Assembly (NCBI GenBank): GCA_958449715.1
Contig: CAUDIU010000008.1
Span: forward strand, 1-36,794
Direction of reading: 5' to 3'
Length of the DNA: 36,794 nt
From: an uncultured Clostridium sp.
GTDB lineage: Bacteria > Cyanobacteriota > Vampirovibrionia > Gastranaerophilales > Gastranaerophilaceae
Below are positions 31,384 through 36,794 of the stretch, piece by piece (within the stretch, counting starts at the first letter, position 1; the number at the start of each line of letters is the position of its first letter). Made by a program: the position numbers and the translations under genes. The notes under the pieces were generated by a model. The model had not been told where the DNA came from and searched no databases. It worked only from the letters and a program-made list of their open reading frames with translations.

Positions 31384-31420
31384 AATTGTTGATTTATTTA
31401 AGTTCAATAAATCAACAATT
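31384..31420 (-). terminator. Terminator after the 148-aa hypothetical gene
   Basis: A perfect 15-bp stem pairs 31384-31398 with 31406-31420, with a 7-base loop. On the minus strand it is followed by a T-run. It separates the 148-aa gene from the TIGR02757 gene. Confidence 0.92.
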
Positions 31421-31446
31421 CTTTATTTTAATATTTTCTATTTTTA

Positions 31447-31893
31447 TTAATATAATGTAGGTTTATCATCGATTTTGATTTTTCCTGTTTCAACCAATTT
31501 ACCATCTTTTAATTCGTAAGTTGGTTTGTAATCATCTACACCATATTGAAATTCCATAGTATTTAACTTTCCTTTTCTCATAGAATTTCCACTGGAATAT
31601 TTATCATCATCTTTTTGATAGATAAAATTATCAGGTTTTTTACGATATTCTCCAGTTTCAGGATTAATTTCCCAACCATCTTTAAGCGTACCGTTAGGAT
31701 TTAAAGGATTATTATCTAAATTTTTATTCTTATTTTCTTTATTCATTTTTTCTACAGGATCCCAATTCCTGAGCATTTTTCCAATTTTATCGTGGTCAAT
31801 ATCTTTATCACCACTTTTTAAATTTTTTAATTTTTCGCCATTTGAATCAAAAAGTTTTAATCCATCAATTTTACCGTTAAATTCTAAACCCAT
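31447..31893 (-). CDS. Polar, Asn/Lys/Asp-rich hypothetical protein
   Basis: The function is not recognised. The 148-aa product is very hydrophilic (runs of Lys, Asn, Asp and Gly), probably largely disordered, with no signal peptide, membrane segment or Cys. It starts MGLEFNGKIDG, another early Phe-x-Gly. Short repeats of the type G-(E/K)-(Y/L)-x-x-K and W-E-I-N-P-E-T-G-E-Y may form beta-hairpins. The ribosome site (AAAGGAT) is good. It is a single-gene unit with a strong terminator. The 193-bp gap upstream (31894-32086) is AT-rich with no gene seen. Confidence 0.72.
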   Translation of the reverse strand: MGLEFNGKIDGLKLFDSNGEKLKNLKSGDKDIDHDKIGKMLRNWDPVEKMNKENKNKNLDNNPLNPNGTLKDGWEINPETGEYRKKPDNFIYQKDDDKYSSGNSMRKGKLNTMEFQYGVDDYKPTYELKDGKLVETGKIKIDDKPTLY

Positions 31894-32086
31894 TGGTATA
31901 TCCTTTCGTGTTTATAAATAAGTAAATAATTATATATTTTAATAAAGGATTTTTACTTAAATAAATTGCATCTTCTTTTTAGACATATTCCCTTAAAAAG
32001 TAAATAAACATATGATTTAGGAATAAAATATAGTAAATTTTACATTTCGTAATAATCGAATTTATAATTTATATTTCTTACATAAT

Positions 32087-32506
32087 CTATGAACGTAAAT
32101 TCTTAAAATAATTTTTTAAAATCGTATCACATTCTTCTTCCATAATCCCGCCATAGACTTTCATTTTGGAATTTGCAAGCTTTCTTACATCAATTACGGA
32201 ACCTAAAGCTCCATAATTATTATCATAAGATCCGAAATAAACAGCTTTTATTCTTGAAGAAACAATCGCCCAAGCACACATCGGACAAGGTTCTAAGGTC
32301 ACATACATTTCACAATCATCTAAACGCCATCTGCCTAACTTTTGTTCAGCTTCTCTAATCGCTAAAATTTCAGCATGTGCTGTGACATCATTTGTAATCT
32401 CTTTTTGATTAAAAGTTTCAGCTATAACCTCTCCATCTTTTACAATCAAAGCCCCAACTGGAATTTCTCCGTTTGCCTTATTTGCGAGTTCTATAGCTCT
32501 TTTCAT
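32087..32506 (-). CDS. tadA: tRNA-specific adenosine deaminase
   Basis: This enzyme converts adenosine 34 in the anticodon of tRNA-Arg(ACG) to inosine, an essential wobble change. The zinc-deaminase motif is complete: HAE (His44, Glu46) and PCPMC (Cys74, Cys77). The surrounding text EIPVGALIV, TAHAEILAIREA, YVTLEPCPMCAWAI and YGALGSV is typical of TadA and separates it from cytidine or guanine deaminases. At 139 aa the N-terminus is slightly short. The start overlaps the histidine kinase stop by four bases (ATGA), so it is the third gene of a response regulator-kinase-tadA unit. Confidence 0.94.
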   Translation of the reverse strand: MKRAIELANKANGEIPVGALIVKDGEVIAETFNQKEITNDVTAHAEILAIREAEQKLGRWRLDDCEMYVTLEPCPMCAWAIVSSRIKAVYFGSYDNNYGALGSVIDVRKLANSKMKVYGGIMEEECDTILKNYFKNLRS

Positions 32507-34179
32507 TCAACTACCTCTGATACATTTGAAAGATTTAGAGTTAATTCTACGCAGAAACCGCAAGTTTTGTCACTATGTAATGAAATTTCTCCATTCATCG
32601 CTTCTACCAAACCTTTTACAATAAATAATCCCAAACCTGTACCGCGTGTAGTTCTAGTCGTATTATCATCAAGGCGAATAAATTTTTCAAACAATTTATT
32701 CAATTTTTTAGGTGGAATAACTTCACAATCATTTTTTACAAATATTTTTGCTTTATTATCTTTAATATCAGCATCTACAACAATTTGTGAGCCTTCTGTT
32801 GCATATTTCGCAGCATTTTCAAGTAAGTTTACAAATACCTGTAATAATCTGTCTTTATCAGCTTCTACAAGCGGGAAATCCTCACTTACATTGAATATAA
32901 TCTCTTTATTATCTTTATTTTTTATCAATATCCTTGATTCTTCTAACAATTCAGGAATATATACCTGCTCAACTTTAGTTCTCAAACGCATTCCCTCAAT
33001 ATCAGGAATTGTCAATAAATCCTCAATTAAACGCTTTAATCGTTCTGACTGCTCTTTTATAATTCTCAAAGATTTTTGCCTTGTTTCTTCATCAATTTTT
33101 ATATCCTGACGCATCAATCGAGATGTGTAACCTTGAATACTTGTCAAAGGAGTTCTCAATTCATGACTTACTGTATCAATTAGATTTGAACGGAATTCAT
33201 TTAACTGTTTTAATTCGACGTTATTCTTTTTCAACTGAATATAAGATTTATGAATTTCAGTTGCCATACGGTTAAATTCAAAAGCCAAAAATATAATTTC
33301 GTGAGGAGTAAAAGCTGTAGTCAAAAGTCTAATTTGACGTTCATAATTACCTTTTGAAATAGCTATAATCCCTTTAAATAATTGTCTTATGTTGATATAC
33401 AAATAATATGTATACAAAGCTACAACAAAAATAATCGTAAATGTTGCAAACAAACAAGATAAAATAATTTTTAAACTGTTATTTGTAATAGCTTTTTGAG
33501 TAACTTTTTCTGTTGTATTAACAATAATCGTAATTTTAGGATCATCTTTTGATACATATACTAAAGGTTGGTTTTTAGTATCACCAAAAATTACAGGTTT
33601 ATTTTTTCTTAACCTGTCAGGGAGTAACGCAATAGTTTTTTTATAGGCATCTTCAGTATAATTATGTTCTGCTAACAAATCACCATCATTCGTTAGTACA
33701 TAAATTTGCCTTTTATCATCTGCAATTGATCTGAATAATTCATCTCTTATAGCATCTAACTTATATGTTGCTACAAGATATAAATCCTCATTTATTTTCA
33801 AAGGAACTGTAGCTTTTTTATTAACTTTATTTCTTTCATGAATTTCATCTAATTGAGCTTTTGTTGTAATTTTTAACTCTTCACAATCAGGCAAAGTTTT
33901 CACAACGGATTTTAAATAATCACTTTTTGCTTTTTTAGTCGGAAAATAATTTAAAGAATAAACAATTTGTTCCAAGTTACTGGATACAGTTTTATTAAAA
34001 AAATCAATCTCATCAGATACCATATTAGCAATCAAAACAGCTGATTCTCTAAGCTGATATCTCATTGACTGCTGGTTAATATTATTTATGATAAATCCGC
34101 TAATTGACATAGGAACTACAACCGCAAAAATAAATACGATTGCAATTTGTTCTACAATTTTCAAATGTTTACCAAACAT
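32503..34179 (-). CDS. Membrane sensor histidine kinase (HAMP, HisKA, HATPase)
   Basis: This is the sensor kinase of a two-component system. The first membrane helix is at about residues 9-31 and the second at 236-259. The ~200 residues between them form an external sensing domain of Cache/PAS-like character. A HAMP linker (about 260-312) and a short coiled coil follow. The phospho-acceptor is His339 in DTVSHELRTPLTSIQGY. The ATPase part has the N box (VFVNLLENAAKYA), a divergent G1 region (FVKNDCEVIPPKKL in place of DxGxG) and the G2 lid TRGTGLGLFIVKGL. It lies 7 bases after its response regulator gene and overlaps tadA by four bases. The signal is unknown. Confidence 0.93.
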   Translation of the reverse strand: MFGKHLKIVEQIAIVFIFAVVVPMSISGFIINNINQQSMRYQLRESAVLIANMVSDEIDFFNKTVSSNLEQIVYSLNYFPTKKAKSDYLKSVVKTLPDCEELKITTKAQLDEIHERNKVNKKATVPLKINEDLYLVATYKLDAIRDELFRSIADDKRQIYVLTNDGDLLAEHNYTEDAYKKTIALLPDRLRKNKPVIFGDTKNQPLVYVSKDDPKITIIVNTTEKVTQKAITNNSLKIILSCLFATFTIIFVVALYTYYLYINIRQLFKGIIAISKGNYERQIRLLTTAFTPHEIIFLAFEFNRMATEIHKSYIQLKKNNVELKQLNEFRSNLIDTVSHELRTPLTSIQGYTSRLMRQDIKIDEETRQKSLRIIKEQSERLKRLIEDLLTIPDIEGMRLRTKVEQVYIPELLEESRILIKNKDNKEIIFNVSEDFPLVEADKDRLLQVFVNLLENAAKYATEGSQIVVDADIKDNKAKIFVKNDCEVIPPKKLNKLFEKFIRLDDNTTRTTRGTGLGLFIVKGLVEAMNGEISLHSDKTCGFCVELTLNLSNVSEVVE

Positions 34180-34186
34180 AATTTAT

Positions 34187-34897
34187 CTAACCTTCACCGA
34201 ACGGAGTGAGTTTATACCCTACATTTGTAACTGTATGCAAGTATTTGGGATGTTTTGTATCAGGCTCAATTTTATTTCTCAATCCGCCTACATGAACCCT
34301 TAACATTCTAACATCTTCGTTGCTGTCATATCCCCATACCTCATCTAACAATGTAGCAAGAGTTACAGGATTATTAAAATGCTGCATTAAACAATATAAA
34401 ATTTCAAATTCTGTTGGAGTTAATTTTACTTTTTTATTAACAATTACTGCCTCAAGAGTTTCAGGAAAAATTTCAATATCCCCAGCATTCAATACTTCAT
34501 CTGACATAACTGTCTTATCTTCAATCTGGTTCCTTCTTAAAAGCACTCTGATTCTCAATAGGACTTCCTGAATATCAAAAGGTTTTACCAAATAATCATC
34601 AGCACCACAGTCAAAACCTTCAGTTTTATCATCAATAGTTCCTTTAGCAGTAAGCATTAAAATAGGAATAGCAAGTTTTGCCTGACGGATATTTTTACAA
34701 ACATCAAAACCGTTCATTTTAGGCATCATAACATCCAATAAAATCAGATCATATGTATTATTTAATACTTTATTTAAAGCCTCCATACCATCTTTTGCGG
34801 TATCTACAAAATATCCGCTTGCTCTAACATCAAATTCTAAAAGTTCTCTGATTTCATCGTCATCATCAGCTATCAAAATACGTTTTTCAATAGTCAT
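34187..34897 (-). CDS. OmpR/PhoB-family response regulator
   Basis: This is the DNA-binding partner of the kinase encoded immediately downstream. The receiver domain (residues ~5-120) has the acidic pocket DDDD near 11-14, the phospho-accepting Asp55 in LLDVMMPKMNG, Thr in MLTAKG and the conserved Lys in YLVKPFD. The C-terminal winged helix (about 135-236) has LTPTEFEILYCLMQH, VWGYDSNEDVRMLRVHVGGLRNKIE and a VGYKL ending. The 236-aa length is standard. The ribosome site is AGAGGA, and a good promoter lies upstream. It heads the unit with the kinase and tadA. Confidence 0.95.
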   Translation of the reverse strand: MTIEKRILIADDDDEIRELLEFDVRASGYFVDTAKDGMEALNKVLNNTYDLILLDVMMPKMNGFDVCKNIRQAKLAIPILMLTAKGTIDDKTEGFDCGADDYLVKPFDIQEVLLRIRVLLRRNQIEDKTVMSDEVLNAGDIEIFPETLEAVIVNKKVKLTPTEFEILYCLMQHFNNPVTLATLLDEVWGYDSNEDVRMLRVHVGGLRNKIEPDTKHPKYLHTVTNVGYKLTPFGEG

Positions 34898-34934
34898 AAA
34901 AAATCCTCTTTTAGCAAACTAAATCTTTTTTATA

Positions 34935-34963
34935 ATTTTATAAAAATACGCATTATTTTTCAA
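34935..34963 (-). promoter_or_regulatory. Promoter of the response regulator-kinase-tadA operon
   Basis: On the minus strand TTGAAA (34963-34958) and TAAAAT (34940-34935) are separated by exactly 17 bases. The predicted leader is about 30 bases, with the AGAGGA ribosome site near its end. Confidence 0.75.
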
Positions 34964-35104
34964 TTAATTATAAAGAAATAAAAACTAAATAAAAAATAAT
35001 AAATCACCATATTTCACTATTTAATCCTTATACCTAAAGGGGATTATTTTACATAGAAAAAGATTTACAATTTACATATAACATATTTGTGGAGTAATTT
35101 TAAC

Positions 35105-35413
35105 ATGTTAATGGGAAATGATTGCCAAGATTGCGGTAAGTACAATCGCTTGGAAATGAAAAATGTGAATAAAGACATTCTTGATTGGCTTGAAGATGTC
35201 ATCGAAGAAAACAACAGCCGTATCGAACGAAAAGAATGGAAAAGTAAATATAACAGCTATGTTGTATATGATTACGAACCTTTTTGTACAGACGGATTTG
35301 AAATTAATTTAGTAATTACATCTCACAATGCCGCATATTTGAATTTCATAAAGTATTTGTACGACGAAAAAATAAGCACAATCGAATATTTAAACAGTTG
35401 TATAGGTGTTTAA
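35105..35413 (+). CDS. Small hypothetical protein with CxxC
   Basis: The function is not recognised. The 102-aa product starts at 35105 after a GGAG ribosome site; the frame is open from a TTG at 35087. It has one CxxC pair (CQDC) near the N-terminus, an acidic helix (DILDWLEDVIEENNSRI) and a beta-rich centre (SYVVYDYEPFCTDGFEINLVITS). Two further single Cys are present. A single CxxC is not enough for a zinc ribbon, but it could pair across a dimer. It is a single-gene unit with a good terminator, divergent from the response regulator. Confidence 0.72.
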   Translation: MLMGNDCQDCGKYNRLEMKNVNKDILDWLEDVIEENNSRIERKEWKSKYNSYVVYDYEPFCTDGFEINLVITSHNAAYLNFIKYLYDEKISTIEYLNSCIGV

Positions 35414-35416
35414 AAA

Positions 35417-35456
35417 AATAGACCGGATATTAAATAATATCCGGTTTATTTTTTTA
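35417..35456. terminator. Bidirectional terminator
   Basis: The core stem ACCGGATATT/AATATCCGGT (35422-35431/35436-35445) has an AAAT loop. An extended A/T-rich base and T-runs on both strands allow it to serve the 102-aa gene and the convergent zinc-ribbon gene. Confidence 0.92.
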
Positions 35457-35474
35457 TAAATTTTTATTAAATTT

Positions 35475-35759
35475 TTATTCTTGAGCAGTTTCTTGTTCTT
35501 TTGCAAAACATTCTTTGCAATAAACTTCTTTACCTGGAATTGGTTTAAAAGGAACTTGAGTTTGAGCTCCGCATTTTGAACAAACAGCTTCATACATTCT
35601 TCTTTGTTTTCTGTGATTTTTTCTGCGAGCTTTTCTGCATTCCGGACATCTTTTTGGTTTGTTTACTAAACCTTTTTCAGCATAAAATTCCTGTTCACCT
35701 GCAGTGAAGACGAATTCTGCGCCGCAATCTTCACATACAAGTTTTTCGTCTTGGTACAT
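35475..35759 (-). CDS. Double zinc-ribbon protein
   Basis: This small protein has two likely zinc-binding ribbons. The first uses Cys9, Cys12, Cys38 and Cys41 (CEDCGAEFVF and RCPECRKAR). The second uses Cys60, Cys63, Cys81 and Cys84 (CSKCGAQTQVPFKP and VYCKECF). A basic helix (RKARRKNHRKQRRM) links them and could bind nucleic acid. The N-terminal ribbon resembles the 'probable zinc-ribbon' family found in many bacteria. The VPFKPxxGKxVYCxxCF ending is common in small ribbon proteins of Gram-positive and Chloroflexi-like genomes. The role is unknown; an RNA- or ribosome-linked role is plausible. The ribosome site AGGAGAAG is strong. Confidence 0.85.
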   Translation of the reverse strand: MYQDEKLVCEDCGAEFVFTAGEQEFYAEKGLVNKPKRCPECRKARRKNHRKQRRMYEAVCSKCGAQTQVPFKPIPGKEVYCKECFAKEQETAQE

Positions 35760-35879
35760 TGTTCTTCTCCTGATTTTAAGTGGTACGTTAAAGAAACCTC
35801 TTGCAAAATTCCTTTAATTCATACATTATACACTATTTTCGAAATTATGCAACTGTCTATTTTTTATCTCGTTAAAAAA

Positions 35880-36794
35880 TTAAATACTTGTAGACAATGA
35901 AGGTGCAATACTTATAAATTGACGTACCAAATCAGGATCCCACTGTTTACCGGCACCTTCTTTTAAGATTTCACAAGCCTTTTCAACACTCATACCTTTT
36001 CTGTAAGGTCTATCTGAAATTAATGCATGATAAGTATCTGCTACAGCTACAATTCTTGCTGCAAGAGGAATTTGATCACCTTTTAATTTCTCAGGATAAC
36101 CACTGCCATCTAAATGTTCATGGTGATATTTTACAATAGGAATTAAATCTCTCAAAGCATCATTTGGTCTTAACACTTTTTCTGCACCAATTACAGGGTG
36201 TTGTTTCATAATTTCCCATTCTTCACCCTCTAATTTACCAGGTTTTTTCAGTACATTTTCAGGAATACCGATTTTGCCGACATCATGTAATAATGCACCT
36301 AGTTTAATTCTTTGGACTTCATCTTCAGGTAAATTTATTGCACGAGCAAGAGCTTCTGAATATCTTGAAACAGAAGTTGAATGACCTTTTGTGTAAGGAT
36401 CTTTTGCATCAATTGCACCTGCTAAAGAATTTGCAAGTTCCATTAAATGATTTTGAGACACAATTTGTTCATTATTGAATTTATGAACAAGTTCTTCTTC
36501 AAAGTCAATACCTAATTGAGAATGACGTTTTGCAACGACTTCCGCAAAAGAATTTAGAGCATCATCATCCCAGAAATTGAAATCTGATGAACTGATAATT
36601 GCTGACATACCCTCTTTATAACCTTTTGCTTGAGAGATGTACATCGCTTGCTCTGCTAAAATTAACAATTTTTCCTGATCTCTACTACATTCAGGATAAG
36701 TTGCGATACCTACAGAAACTTTCACTGGTCCAACATCATCAACAAAACAGCAAGACAGACAATATGTGATATATTCTGCAAGATATTTTGCATC
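35880..36794 (-). CDS. GGDEF plus HD-GYP domain protein, N-terminus outside the window
   Basis: This is the C-terminal part of a cyclic-di-GMP signalling protein; the frame stays open to the window edge, so the start is missing. The first ~70 residues are the end of a GGDEF domain (VSVGIATYP, AEQAMYISQAKG). The catalytic GGDEF loop is off the edge. An HD-GYP phosphodiesterase domain follows, with HSTSVSRYSEALARA, LLHDVGKIGIPENVL (HD), MKQHPVIGAE and YHHEHLDGSGYPEKLKG (HHExxDGxGYP). ARIVAVADTYHALISDRPYR ends the catalytic part. All metal-binding residues appear intact, so c-di-GMP hydrolysis is likely. A GTG at 36725 in the frame is only an internal codon. Confidence 0.92.
   Translation of the reverse strand, partial: DAKYLAEYITYCLSCCFVDDVGPVKVSVGIATYPECSRDQEKLLILAEQAMYISQAKGYKEGMSAIISSSDFNFWDDDALNSFAEVVAKRHSQLGIDFEEELVHKFNNEQIVSQNHLMELANSLAGAIDAKDPYTKGHSTSVSRYSEALARAINLPEDEVQRIKLGALLHDVGKIGIPENVLKKPGKLEGEEWEIMKQHPVIGAEKVLRPNDALRDLIPIVKYHHEHLDGSGYPEKLKGDQIPLAARIVAVADTYHALISDRPYRKGMSVEKACEILKEGAGKQWDPDLVRQFISIAPSLSTSI

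Noticed and set aside
32569..32800. Inactive kinase because of the poor G1 box in the membrane histidine kinase
   Set aside because: The N box and the GTGLGL lid are intact and the gene is coupled to a complete response regulator. The weak G1 region alone does not justify a dead-enzyme call.

Overview
The window is about 36.8 kb of AT-rich, densely coded bacterial chromosome. It suggests a gut-type, fermentative relative of the Cyanobacteria (Vampirovibrionia/Melainabacteria, order Gastranaerophilales). That placement is an inference. It rests on very low GC with A/T-ending codons, an outer-membrane lipid A gene (lpxA), a GCS2-type (plant, alphaproteobacterial and cyanobacterial) glutamate-cysteine ligase, an EZ-type HEAT-repeat protein, a PPi-dependent phosphofructokinase, D-lactate dehydrogenase, and several proteins with a short N-terminal Phe-x-Gly signature. 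No rRNA, tRNA, IS element, prophage or CRISPR array was seen.

Layout. 1-5.4 kb: an unknown 558-aa protein with a NUMOD3-like motif, lpxA, an M29 aminopeptidase overlapping a GNAT acetyltransferase gene, and three small genes including an XRE repressor with a palindrome in its divergent promoter region. 5.4-10.1 kb: a leftward glucokinase-holA-holB cluster and a rightward PPi-phosphofructokinase gene. The two glycolytic genes diverge from a large inverted-repeat element. 10.2-17.2 kb: a second XRE regulator, a soluble histidine kinase, a HEAT-repeat protein, a glycosyltransferase, a ribosome hibernation factor, a Cys-rich small protein, and the coupled pair DUF4127-mntP. 17.2-21.2 kb: menG/ubiE, D-lactate dehydrogenase, Hsp20, a 509-bp gap holding a strong candidate structured RNA with its own terminator, and an amidohydrolase. 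21.2-29.3 kb: gshA, rsmA-ispE, a large Gly-zipper/LysM-like protein, a solitary Opp/Dpp-type ATPase, and the operon rimI-bioY-amidohydrolase. 29.4-36.8 kb: a diguanylate-cyclase-like protein with an altered GGDEF motif, a 63-bp minisatellite, a TIGR02757-family protein, a polar hypothetical protein, an OmpR-type response regulator/histidine kinase/tadA operon, two small genes, and a GGDEF/HD-GYP protein cut off by the window edge.

How the genes work together. Most are housekeeping functions: replication clamp loader, lipid A, isoprenoid precursors, rRNA and tRNA modification, glutathione, glycolysis and lactate. Signalling includes two histidine kinases, one response regulator and two cyclic-di-GMP-type proteins. 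Transcription units are short and well separated by hairpin terminators. Several unit-heading genes without a Shine-Dalgarno sequence have a -10 box exactly six bases before the ATG, which suggests leaderless mRNAs.

The most unusual items are the candidate noncoding RNA at 19686-20058, the mirror-symmetric element between glucokinase and phosphofructokinase, the 63-bp minisatellite, the recurrent leaderless arrangement, and a tail-anchored amidohydrolase with a damaged metal site. All function calls come from reading motifs by eye; no database search was run.
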